Shown here piece after piece: positions 15,370 through 23,444 of a DNA stretch of 28,403 bases (position 1 is the first letter of the stretch; every line of letters starts with the position of its first letter). The notes beneath the pieces are model-generated. The model saw only the letters and a program-made list of their open reading frames with translations, was not told where the DNA came from and ran no database searches. The position numbers and the translations under genes were made by a program. This stretch comes from Odoribacteraceae bacterium. GTDB taxonomy: Bacteria > Bacteroidota > Bacteroidia > Bacteroidales > Marinifilaceae. The stretch spans positions 1 through 28,403 of the forward strand of contig JAITJA010000101.1 of the NCBI GenBank assembly GCA_031279175.1. Reading direction: 5' to 3'.

Positions 15370-15595
15370 TATTTGAACTCAAATAAAAAATATTTGAACT
15401 CAAATAATTTTTATTTGAACTCAAATAGAAAATATTTGAACTCAAATAATTTTTATTTGAACTCAAATAATAAATGTTTGAGCTCAAATAATTTTTATCT
15501 GAGCTCAAATAGAAAATATTTGAGCTCAAATAATTTTTATCTGAGCTCAAATAGAAAATATTTGAGCTCAAATAATTTTTATTTGAACTCAAATA
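15370..15595. repeat. Array of 11 palindromic 21-bp tandem repeats
   Basis: Each unit is the near-perfect palindrome TATTTGA[A/G]CTCAAATA plus a 5-bp spacer. The central GARCTC hexamers start at 15375, 15396, 15417, 15438, 15459, 15480, 15501, 15522, 15543, 15564 and 15585, with no indel anywhere. Units 6-10 carry GAGCTC; the others carry GAACTC. The spacers alternate between A-rich and T-rich types for most of the array, giving a 42-bp higher-order repeat. The constant spacing without unique spacers rules out CRISPR. A 21-bp period is two B-DNA turns, so all centres face the same side of the helix. Confidence 0.97.
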
Positions 15596-15650
15596 ATTGG
15601 TGATCTCGGGAGACATGACCGGTGATGGCCAAGAGAGACACTTCAAGATT

Positions 15651-15776
15651 CGAGACGCCTTGTTAAAAGGTCGAGACGCCTTGCAGGAAACCCGAGACCC
15701 CTCGTTAAAAGATTTAAACACGCGGAACGAGCCTCGAGAAGCCTTAAACTCGATTCGCGACCACCCGGGGTCTGAA
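15651..15776. repeat. Degenerate 21-bp-periodic flank of the palindrome array
   Basis: CGAGAC-like hexamers begin at 15651, 15672, 15693, 15735 and 15756, that is exact multiples of 21 bp with one unit (15714) diverged. On the plus strand the units translate as seven-residue blocks RDALLKG, RDALQET, RDPSLKD, then diverged ones. The same period as the AT-rich array, but a different GC-rich sequence, suggests a shared origin or constraint. Confidence 0.8.
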
Positions 15777-15833
15777 TTTTTTTTGTATTATCGCGAAGTG
15801 AAAACGTGATAGGGTACCGATAAAGAAAAAGTC

Positions 15834-16313
15834 ATGAAAATAAAAACGGGAATAGGAATAGACGTCCATCCATTGGCAGAAGGCAAAGCCCTTTGGCTGG
15901 GAGGGATCAAGATCGCGCACGAGAAAGGGTGCGTGGCACATTCGGACGGAGACGTGCTTGTCCACGCGATCTGCGACGCGCTGCTGGGCGCTGCCGGGCT
16001 AAACGATATCGGGAGCTATTTCCCTGATACCGACCCGGCATACAAGGGTATCGATAGCAAGATTTTACTGAGACGCACGATGGATATGGTGGAGAAACAA
16101 GGCTACGCGATCGGAAATATCGACTGCGTCGTGTGCCTGCAACGCCCGAAGATCAAAATGCACGTCCTCGACATGCGAGAATGTCTCTCCGGGATCCTCG
16201 ACATGGATATCGCCGACCTGACAATCAAGGCCACGACAACCGAACACCTGGGCTTCGAAGGACGCGAGGAGGGGATCTCCGCGTACGCCAGCGTTTTGAT
16301 ATTCAAATTGTGA
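15834..16313 (+). CDS. ispF: 2-C-methyl-D-erythritol 2,4-cyclodiphosphate synthase
   Basis: MEP-pathway enzyme cyclising CDP-ME 2-phosphate to MEcPP with release of CMP; cytoplasmic trimer. It is 159 aa, the family length. The zinc ligands are Asp10 and His12 (GIGIDVHPL) and His44 in HSDGDVLVHAICDALLGA. Further motifs are DIGSYFPDTD and the C-terminal TTTEHLGFEGREEGI. The ATG at 15834 gives the normal N-terminus. Isoprenoid supply is biochemically relevant to menaquinone, whose operon ends 556 bp upstream. The repeat array between them makes co-transcription uncertain. Confidence 0.96.
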   Translation: MKIKTGIGIDVHPLAEGKALWLGGIKIAHEKGCVAHSDGDVLVHAICDALLGAAGLNDIGSYFPDTDPAYKGIDSKILLRRTMDMVEKQGYAIGNIDCVVCLQRPKIKMHVLDMRECLSGILDMDIADLTIKATTTEHLGFEGREEGISAYASVLIFKL

Positions 16314-16353
16314 CCGCTTCACGTTCCCGGCCGCGCCGTGATAAACGTTGATA

Positions 16354-16890
16354 ATGTATAATATAATACCGGAAATACGATCTGGCAACCGGAAGGCCTT
16401 CCGGGAGCTATTCGAGGATTATTATCCCGTGCTCTGCTCCTTTGCCCGGAAATATGTCCCCGACCCGGAACGTTGCCGGGACATTGCCCAGGAGACGCTG
16501 CTGGCGTACTGGGAAGAACGAGAGCGATTTTCCAGTATTATCGAGGTGCGCGGCTTCCTGTATACCGTCACGAAAAATGCCTGCTTCAATTTGTTAAAAC
16601 GAGAACGAGCGGCGGACCGCTATATCCAGTCGACGGGACAGGTGTACGCGGATAATTTCGAGGAAAAAATCATGGAACACGAGATTTTCCTGCTGCTGCA
16701 CAAGGCAGTAGGAGGCCTCCCGTCGCAGATGCGCAAGATCATCGAGTATTCCCTCCAGGGCATGAGAAATAACGAGATCGCCCGGGAAATCGGGATCGCC
16801 GAGGGCACGCTGCATACCTTGAAGAAGATAGCTTACAAGAAATTGCGCGCCGTGATGAGGGATCATTTCTATCTTTTGCTGCTTTTTTAA
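16354..16890 (+). CDS. ECF-type RNA polymerase sigma factor (Bacteroidota FecI-like)
   Basis: 178-aa extracytoplasmic-function sigma factor. Region 2 covers about residues 13-85: AFRELFEDYYPVLCSFARKY, then CRDIAQETLLAYWE (41-54), and GFLYTVTKNACFNLLKRE. Region 4 covers about 115-165: GLPSQMRKIIEYSLQGMRNN, then EIAREIGIAEGTLHTLKKIA as the helix-turn-helix. It directly precedes a FecR anti-sigma gene and a STN-bearing SusC, the standard arrangement for substrate-induced transcription of the following uptake operon. The ATG at 16354 is favoured over a TTG two codons upstream. It starts 40 bp after ispF. Confidence 0.93.
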   Translation: MYNIIPEIRSGNRKAFRELFEDYYPVLCSFARKYVPDPERCRDIAQETLLAYWEERERFSSIIEVRGFLYTVTKNACFNLLKRERAADRYIQSTGQVYADNFEEKIMEHEIFLLLHKAVGGLPSQMRKIIEYSLQGMRNNEIAREIGIAEGTLHTLKKIAYKKLRAVMRDHFYLLLLF

Positions 16891-16973
16891 AAAAAACTAC
16901 TCTCGCGTTACCCCAAAAACGACATGACGTTGTTGTATGGTTTAGAGACACCAAAAAGTAACCAGAGAGAACT

Positions 16974-18131
16974 ATGTATAACCAGGAGGAACAGGTAATA
17001 GAGTCTATCGCCGCGCGATTGGCCGGCGTGGCCACGGCCGAAGATTACCGGATTATTGCCGAATGGCGCGTGAAGTCGGAAAGGAACGAGGCCTTCTACC
17101 AACACATCATTGACAGGGAATTAATAGAGAGAAGCCTGGAGGAATTCAGGCAAGAGGACGTGCGCTCCGCGTGGGAACAGGTGGAGAAGATGATGGTGGG
17201 AACGCGTTCCTGGAGACGCGTTTTGTCGAGATGCGCGGCCGCGGCCTCGATACTTGTCGCTACCGCGCTGACGTGGTGGTTTGTCGCGGGAAAAGGCGAA
17301 GAAACGGTCGCGACGCCGGGAGAAGATGCGCGGCACAAGATACAACTGGTGTTGAGCGACGGTACGAAAGTGCCTCTCAACGAGGGTAACACGTCGATCA
17401 TCCGGGAAAGCGCGGGCGCCGTCATCCGACAGGAAGGCGGCCACCTCGATTACTCGCGGAGCGAAACGCTCCAGGACTCCACCCCGATCTTTAACGAGAT
17501 CATCATGGCAAACGGCATGGAATACACGATGACACTCTCCGACGGATCAAGGATTTTCTTGAACGCCGAGAGCAAGTTACGTTTCCCTGTCAAGTTCACG
17601 GGCAAACAACGCGTGGTCGAATTCGAGGGAGAGGGATATTTCGAGGTAGCGCGCGACCCCGGTTGCCCGTTCATCGTCCGCGCCGGGGAGATGGAAATCA
17701 CCGTGCTGGGCACGGAATTTAACCTGCGCGCCTACAAGGATGAACAGACGATCGAAACGACGCTGGTAGAAGGCCGCGTGCAGGTGAGCAACGGGGAAAA
17801 GAGCTACCGCATCGTCCCCGGGGAACAGAGTGTTTACGAGCGCGAGACGAGAGAGATAACTACCCGGCAGGTGGACGTGACGCTGTATACCGCGTGGCAC
17901 CGTAGCGAGATAAAATTCAAGGATATGCCGCTGGAGAATGTCATGCGCGACCTGGCTCGCTGGTACGGGATCACTTATGAATTCCAGGACGACGCGTCGA
18001 GGAAGATCGAGTTTGGCGGATGTTTCGACCGCTTCGATCGTATCGACCCCATCCTCGACATGCTGCGCCGCACGGAGCTGGTCGAGGTGATTTCCCGCGA
18101 CGGTAAGATCTATATATCTAAAAAGAAATAA
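16974..18131 (+). CDS. FecR-family anti-sigma factor
   Basis: 385-aa single-pass inner-membrane regulator. A cytoplasmic sigma-binding N-terminus (1-84) is followed by one membrane helix (about 85-105, AAAASILVATALTWWFV). The periplasmic FecR domain (about 170-290) contains TMTLSDGSRIFLNAESKLRF, VVEFEGEGYFEVARD and ITVLGTEFNLRAYKDE. The C-terminal region, about 310-385, is DUF4974-like (IKFKDMPLENVMRDLARWYG). By analogy with FecR/HmuR-type systems it holds the sigma factor until the STN domain of the loaded receptor signals. It starts 83 bp after the sigma gene. Its stop codon forms part of a strong hairpin. Confidence 0.93.
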   Translation: MYNQEEQVIESIAARLAGVATAEDYRIIAEWRVKSERNEAFYQHIIDRELIERSLEEFRQEDVRSAWEQVEKMMVGTRSWRRVLSRCAAAASILVATALTWWFVAGKGEETVATPGEDARHKIQLVLSDGTKVPLNEGNTSIIRESAGAVIRQEGGHLDYSRSETLQDSTPIFNEIIMANGMEYTMTLSDGSRIFLNAESKLRFPVKFTGKQRVVEFEGEGYFEVARDPGCPFIVRAGEMEITVLGTEFNLRAYKDEQTIETTLVEGRVQVSNGEKSYRIVPGEQSVYERETREITTRQVDVTLYTAWHRSEIKFKDMPLENVMRDLARWYGITYEFQDDASRKIEFGGCFDRFDRIDPILDMLRRTELVEVISRDGKIYISKKK

Positions 18132-18162
18132 CGCGCGGGAAATGTCCGTTTCCCACGCGTTA
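18129..18162 (+). promoter_or_regulatory. Long hairpin between fecR and susC
   Basis: TAACGCGCGGGAAA (18129-18142) and TTTCCCACGCGTTA (18149-18162) form a 14-bp stem with a single C-A mismatch and a 6-nt loop, TGTCCG. The stem begins at the fecR stop codon. No U-tract follows, so it is not a classical terminator. It could be an attenuator, processing site or mRNA stabiliser that lets susC be expressed at a different level from the regulators. Confidence 0.8.
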
Positions 18163-18200
18163 CGAGCGATAAAGTATGTTCAACTTTAATTCACAAATGT

Positions 18201-21200
18201 ATGAAGAAAAACGAAGAAGTATCCTCGTTGTATTCAAAAGTACGGAAGAGAATTTTGAGTACAAGAGGTAAATTACTCATCTTCTTGTTGGGGCCTCTCT
18301 TGTTTCTCCAGCCGGGGATATCAAGAGCGTATAGCCAGTCACAAATTCCCCCGCAGGTACGGTATCAAACAGAAAACAGGAACGTCACACTCGATATGAA
18401 GGACGCGGACCTGGAACAAGTGATCTGGGAGATCCAGAAACAGACGGAATACGTCTTTATGTACGGGGCCAGGGAAGTAAAAGCCGTGAACGGCCTGAAC
18501 GTGACGGCAAGAGACCGGCTGGCCCTGCAAGTGCTGGACGAATGCCTGAAGGACACCGACCTCGCGTACACGATGGAAGGCGTTAACGTGGTGATCAAGA
18601 AGAAAGCCGCCCCCACGACTCAAACGCAGGATAGAGTAACTATCAAGGGCGTGGTGAAAGATAAGTCGGGAGAGACATTGCCGGGAGCGGCCGTGAAAAT
18701 CAAGGGCACTTCAATAGGCGCCGCCACGAATGTCGACGGGGAATTTAGCTTTTCGGCGGTGCCGACTCCCGGCATGATCATCCAGGTGTCGTACGTCGGC
18801 ATGAAAACGCTGGAGATCGTCTATGCCGGACAAGCCTCGTTTAACGTGACCCTCGAGGAGGTCTCCCAGAGTATCGAGGAAGTGGTGGTGACCGGGTACC
18901 AGAAGATCGATCGCCGCCTTTTTACCGGCTCCGCGGATATCGTGAAGGCAGAAGATCTCTCGGTGGGAGGTAGCAACGACGTTTCCCGGATGTTACAGGG
19001 GAAATCCTCTGGCGTGCAGGTGCAAAACGTGTCGGGCACGTTCGGCGCGGCGCCGAAAATGCGGGTGCGTGGCGCCTCCTCTATTTATGGTGACCAGAAA
19101 CCGCTGTGGGTGGTGGACAATATCGTGCTGGAAGACGTGGTGGACGTCTCGGCGGATGACCTCTCCTCCGGGGACGCGAAGACCTTGATCAGTTCTGCCG
19201 TCGCCGGCTTGAATCCCGATGACATCGAGAGCTTCCAGATCTTGAAAGACGCCTCGGCAACGGCCTTTTACGGGGCGCGCGCGATGAACGGCGTGGTCGT
19301 GATCACAACCAAACGCGGGAAGGCCGGCGTGGTCCGGGTGGGGTATTCCGGCGAACTGACCATGCGCTTGAAACCTACCTATCGCGAGTACAATATCATG
19401 AACTCACAGCAGCAAATGATGCTCTACCGGGACATGGAGGCGAAAGGTTGGCTGAATTACGCGGATGTCTCGCAGGCCGCCGCCGGTGGAGTCTACCGGA
19501 AAATGTATGACGCGCTGGACAATTATGACGCCGCGACAGGAACCTTCGAGTTGCGGAACACGCCGGAAGATCGAATGCGATACTTGCAACAATTCGAGAA
19601 AGTAAATACCGATTGGTTCGGAACCCTGTTTAATAACTCTATCCAGCAAAGCCATTCCATTAACCTCTCCGGTGGGTCCAAGAAGGCCACTTTTTTCGCG
19701 TCAATGAGTTTGTTGCATGACCCGGGCTGGAGTATCGGCGATAAGGTAAGCCGCTATACCGCCAACATGAATGCCTCGTTTATCATCAACGATTACCTCA
19801 CCTTTAATATATCCACGAATAATTCTTTGCGCCAACAATTGGCCCCCGGTACAATCGCTCGCGAGACGGATCCCGTTAACGGTATGGTGTCTCGCGAGTT
19901 TGATTTGAATCCTTTTAGCTTCGCGCTGAACACGAGCCGCGCCATGCGCCCTTATGACAATAACGGGAACTTGGAGTTCTACGTGCTGAATTACGCGCCG
20001 TTTAATATCATCCACGAGTTGAAAAAGAATTATCTCGACATTGACATGCTGGATTCGCAATTCCAAATGGAGTTCGAGATTCGCCCCAGGAGAGGATGGG
20101 ATATTAAAGCGATGGGATCTGTCCGCTTCGTGAAGTCTACCCGGGAACACAAGATACAAGAAGGCTCAAACCTGGCAGAATGTTACCGGGCTGATTATAG
20201 CGCCATGATCCGTAAGGCAAACACGTACCTGTATGCCGACCCGGAGATCCCCGGTTCGGTGCCCGTGTCGGTGTTGCCGCAAGGAGGATTCTATAATCGC
20301 ACGGATAACCGGTTGCTGAATACTTATTTCCGCACCATGACGAATTATTCTTCTTCGATCGATGACCTGCACATGTATAACGTGACCGCCGGTATGGAAG
20401 TAAGAAAGGCCGATCGCCGGGAATCTTTCTCGAACGGGTACGGTATCCAGTATGACCGGGGCAATGTCCCTTTTATCGATTACAGGATACTCAAGAAATT
20501 GCTGGAACGGGGAGATAATTATTACGGCATGGGAAATTCCTACGAGCGTTTCGTCGCTTTCTTCGTGTCGGGAGGATATAACTGGTCGAGCAAGTATACC
20601 TTTAATCTTACCGGTCGATACGACGGATCTAACCGGATGGGACAGACCCGCTCTTCTCGCTGGTTGCCTACATGGAACGTTAGCGGCGCGTGGCACTTGC
20701 ACGAGGAGCCTTTTGTAAGAAAGCTGGAGTCTATCTCCACGCTGACCCTCCGCTCTACCTACGGACTGACGGCCAGCATGGGCCCGACGACCAATGCCAA
20801 GGTGGTATATTATAACGACATTTCGTTCCGCCCCACGCAAGCAGAACGAGAGAATCAAATCGTTATCGAACAACTGGAAAATTCCAAGCTGACCTGGGAG
20901 AAACAATACGAGTTTAACCTGGGAGTGGATCTCGGGTTGTATGGCAACCAGATTAGTATCAGCTCGGATGTCTATTTCCGCAATGGCTTTGACCTGATCG
21001 GACGACTGAAGACTTCCGGTATCGGTGGAGAAGCTATAAAATTAGCAAACTATGCCAACATGGCTTCGCATGGCGTGGAGTTCACGTTGAACACGAAGAA
21101 TATTACAACCCCGCGCTTTAGCTGGACGACGAACCTTACCTTCGCTTACAGTAAGAACGAGATCACCAAGTTAAACTCAAGTATTAACGTGATGGGGATG

Positions 21201-21902
21201 ATTTCTTCCGCTGGTGCAGCCGTGGAGGACTATCCCGTGCGCGGGATCTTCGCTATTCCTTTCATGGGATTAAATTCCGACGGGTTGCCGACTTTCCTGG
21301 ATCAGGAGGAGAAGGTTTCTATCTCGGGCATTAATTTTCAGGAGAGCCAGAACCTGGGATTCCTGAAATACATGGGGCCAGTGGATCCCAAGTATATTGG
21401 TGGGTTAGATAATAACTTCACGTATGGGCCTTTCCGCGCGAATATCTTCTTTACCTATCAGTTCGGTAACAAGGTGTGGTTGTATCCGGCCTTTAGTTTC
21501 CGTTATTTCGATAACGACGCCCATCCCAAGGAACTCGCCGACCGGTGGATGGTGCCCGGCGACGAGAAACGCACGAATATCCCGGTGCTGGTGTCGAGGA
21601 GGCAATATGCCTTTGACGTCAAATTGCCGGTGGCTTATAACTCGTACAATTATTCGACGGTGCGAGTGGCGAAAGGAGATTTTATCCGGCTGAAAGAACT
21701 CTCCGTGAGTTACGATTTACCCAAGGAATGGGTGAAACAGTTCAGATTAGAGAATGCCTCGATGCGCTTTTCAGCCTCTAATCTCGTGCTTCTCTACTCC
21801 GATAAGAAATTGAAAGGACAGGACCCGGAGTTCGCTCGTTCGGGAGGAGTTTCTCTCCCCGTTCCGCGTCAGTTTTCGTTAGCGCTCAAGGTTGGATTTT
21901 AA
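18201..21902 (+). CDS. SusC/RagA-family TonB-dependent receptor with STN signalling domain
   Basis: 1233-aa outer-membrane active transporter. Signal peptide about 23-45 (KLLIFLLGPLLFLQPGISRA). STN domain about 62-132 (VTLDMKDADLEQVIWEIQKQ), which in this family relays substrate binding to FecR. Carboxypeptidase-regulatory-like domain about 146-222 (GVVKDKSGETLPGAAVKIKG). SusC-type TonB box EEVVVTGYQ (226-234). The plug begins near 240 and includes QILKDASATAFYGARAMNGV, followed by the beta barrel to the C-terminus. The ATG lies 69 bp after fecR, past the hairpin, and the next gene is its SusD 12 bp on. The substrate is not evident. A TonB energised two-component uptake complex is expected. 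Confidence 0.96.
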   Translation: MKKNEEVSSLYSKVRKRILSTRGKLLIFLLGPLLFLQPGISRAYSQSQIPPQVRYQTENRNVTLDMKDADLEQVIWEIQKQTEYVFMYGAREVKAVNGLNVTARDRLALQVLDECLKDTDLAYTMEGVNVVIKKKAAPTTQTQDRVTIKGVVKDKSGETLPGAAVKIKGTSIGAATNVDGEFSFSAVPTPGMIIQVSYVGMKTLEIVYAGQASFNVTLEEVSQSIEEVVVTGYQKIDRRLFTGSADIVKAEDLSVGGSNDVSRMLQGKSSGVQVQNVSGTFGAAPKMRVRGASSIYGDQKPLWVVDNIVLEDVVDVSADDLSSGDAKTLISSAVAGLNPDDIESFQILKDASATAFYGARAMNGVVVITTKRGKAGVVRVGYSGELTMRLKPTYREYNIMNSQQQMMLYRDMEAKGWLNYADVSQAAAGGVYRKMYDALDNYDAATGTFELRNTPEDRMRYLQQFEKVNTDWFGTLFNNSIQQSHSINLSGGSKKATFFASMSLLHDPGWSIGDKVSRYTANMNASFIINDYLTFNISTNNSLRQQLAPGTIARETDPVNGMVSREFDLNPFSFALNTSRAMRPYDNNGNLEFYVLNYAPFNIIHELKKNYLDIDMLDSQFQMEFEIRPRRGWDIKAMGSVRFVKSTREHKIQEGSNLAECYRADYSAMIRKANTYLYADPEIPGSVPVSVLPQGGFYNRTDNRLLNTYFRTMTNYSSSIDDLHMYNVTAGMEVRKADRRESFSNGYGIQYDRGNVPFIDYRILKKLLERGDNYYGMGNSYERFVAFFVSGGYNWSSKYTFNLTGRYDGSNRMGQTRSSRWLPTWNVSGAWHLHEEPFVRKLESISTLTLRSTYGLTASMGPTTNAKVVYYNDISFRPTQAERENQIVIEQLENSKLTWEKQYEFNLGVDLGLYGNQISISSDVYFRNGFDLIGRLKTSGIGGEAIKLANYANMASHGVEFTLNTKNITTPRFSWTTNLTFAYSKNEITKLNSSINVMGMISSAGAAVEDYPVRGIFAIPFMGLNSDGLPTFLDQEEKVSISGINFQESQNLGFLKYMGPVDPKYIGGLDNNFTYGPFRANIFFTYQFGNKVWLYPAFSFRYFDNDAHPKELADRWMVPGDEKRTNIPVLVSRRQYAFDVKLPVAYNSYNYSTVRVAKGDFIRLKELSVSYDLPKEWVKQFRLENASMRFSASNLVLLYSDKKLKGQDPEFARSGGVSLPVPRQFSLALKVGF

Positions 21903-21914
21903 ATACAGGGAATT

Positions 21915-23432
21915 ATGAGAAAACATGTTATCAATATCGTGTCGATTGCTACTCTCTTTCTAAGCGGGTGTGAATCCTTCTTGAGCAAAGTGCCGGACGA
22001 TCGCACGCAAATTACCGATGTCGAGGCCGTGAAGGCCCTACTCGTGTCGGCTTATCCCGAGGCACTTTACATGATGTTGGGAGAGGTGATGAGTGATAAT
22101 GCCGATGATAAAGGTTCTTATCTTGTCTCTTCTGTCGCGACAGCGATCGAGGAGTGTTATTTCTGGAAAGAAGTTACCATCGAATACCAGGATACCCCCG
22201 GCTTTTACTGGGCGAACTGCTACAGTGCCATCGCCGCCGCCAATCACGCGTTGGAGGCCATCGAGGTGATGGGGAACACGCCGGAGTTGTTGCCTTACCG
22301 CGGGGAGGCACTGTTGTGCAGGGCCTATGCCCATTTTATGCTGGTGAATTTCTGGGGCGAGCATTTCGATCCGGCAACCTCCGGAACGGAATTGGGAGTG
22401 CCCTACGCGACAATCCCGGAGAAGGTGGACCTGGCTTATTACCAACGTGCCACCGTTAAAGAAGTCTATGACTTGATCGAGAAAGACCTGAAAGAGGGCC
22501 TGCCATTGATCCGGGACGACGTGTATGACGTGACTAAATACCACTTTAACCGGGAAGCGGCCAACGCGTTTGCCTCTCGTTACTATACCTATCGCGGGGA
22601 TAGCTGGGATTTAGTCAAGCAGTACAGCGACGCCGTTTTGGGAGAGGGAACAGATTTCAAGAGCTACCTGCGGGATTATCCCGGTAAGTACAGGCCATTC
22701 TCCTCGAATCCCACGGAGTTTGCCAAACTCTACACGAATTACGGGGAGGCAAGTAATCTCTTGATTATCGGTGGCTATTCTTACTGGGGTAACACGGCCG
22801 GGTTCTCCCGTTACGGAATGTCGCAACGCGTGGAGAAATGGGTGATCGATTCGCTGGATGTCGCTAACACTCCGTGGATGAATAGCCTGATCTGGGGAAC
22901 TTACCCTCACTACGTGATTTATAAGTTTACCCCCTTCTTCAAGTATCTCTATCCCGGGTCGAATCTGGGTTACGTGTGCGCGTTTAACCCGGCATTCACC
23001 GCCGAGGAGGTGATGTTTAACCGGATGGAGGCTTACGTGATGAATCACCAGTTTGACGAGATTATCAATGATTTTCACCTCTACTGGAGCATGCGTACCA
23101 ATAATTATATCCCCGACTCGAAATTCTTTGACAGGATAAAAGAATACTATAACGAGTATCTCAAGGGGAAATGGGAACGCCCCGATCCCTGGTACCGGGA
23201 TCAATTGGACGAGGATCAGTTGGTCATGTTGAAATACATCACGGATGTTAGACGCAAGGAGTTCATGCAACAGGGCATGAGATGGTTCGATATTAAACGC
23301 TTCCATATACCGGTGCGACATGCCGTGTACGCGAGTGCACAATACGAACTGCTGACAAAGGATGACCCGCGTCGGGTATTGCAAATCCCCCCCACGGCCA
23401 TAGATTATGGTATTACCCCTAACCCCCGCTAA
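21915..23432 (+). CDS. SusD/RagB-family nutrient-binding lipoprotein
   Basis: 505-aa surface lipoprotein that caps the partner SusC. The signal peptide ends in lipobox LFLSGC with Cys19. The SusD body has the TPR-like region YRGEALLCRAYAHFMLVNFWGE, and ATVKEVYDLIEKDLKEGLPLI, with a C-terminal DVRRKEFMQQGMRWFDIKR typical of SusD_RagB. It follows susC after 12 bp and precedes the metallopeptidase gene by 12 bp, so all are probably co-transcribed. Ligand residues cannot be inferred from sequence alone. Confidence 0.94.
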   Translation: MRKHVINIVSIATLFLSGCESFLSKVPDDRTQITDVEAVKALLVSAYPEALYMMLGEVMSDNADDKGSYLVSSVATAIEECYFWKEVTIEYQDTPGFYWANCYSAIAAANHALEAIEVMGNTPELLPYRGEALLCRAYAHFMLVNFWGEHFDPATSGTELGVPYATIPEKVDLAYYQRATVKEVYDLIEKDLKEGLPLIRDDVYDVTKYHFNREAANAFASRYYTYRGDSWDLVKQYSDAVLGEGTDFKSYLRDYPGKYRPFSSNPTEFAKLYTNYGEASNLLIIGGYSYWGNTAGFSRYGMSQRVEKWVIDSLDVANTPWMNSLIWGTYPHYVIYKFTPFFKYLYPGSNLGYVCAFNPAFTAEEVMFNRMEAYVMNHQFDEIINDFHLYWSMRTNNYIPDSKFFDRIKEYYNEYLKGKWERPDPWYRDQLDEDQLVMLKYITDVRRKEFMQQGMRWFDIKRFHIPVRHAVYASAQYELLTKDDPRRVLQIPPTAIDYGITPNPR

Positions 23433-23444
23433 AAAAGAAAGATC

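Larger units (their letters stand above)
15278..15833. other. 556-bp intergenic region with 21-bp-periodic DNA
   Basis: Between menE and ispF. It contains weak 21-bp-periodic sequence (about 15330-15359), the palindrome array (15370-15595), a second degenerate 21-bp-periodic stretch (15651-15776), and the ispF upstream region. Long frames exist here on both strands. They are made of seven-residue repeats forced by the 21-bp period, and I do not count them as genes. No standard hairpin plus U-tract terminator for the men operon is seen. Confidence 0.75.

Noticed and set aside
15370..15595. CRISPR array
   Set aside because: The spacing is constant at 21 bp, there are no unique spacers of 30 bp or so, and no cas genes are nearby.
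15352..15603. 83-residue plus-strand Asn/Ser-rich protein
   Set aside because: It is entirely the 21-bp repeat read in one frame. The same heptads appear on the opposite strand because the unit is palindromic.
16314..16353. Terminator between ispF and the sigma gene
   Set aside because: Only a 5-bp TCACG/CGTGA pairing with a long loop and no T-run is present.
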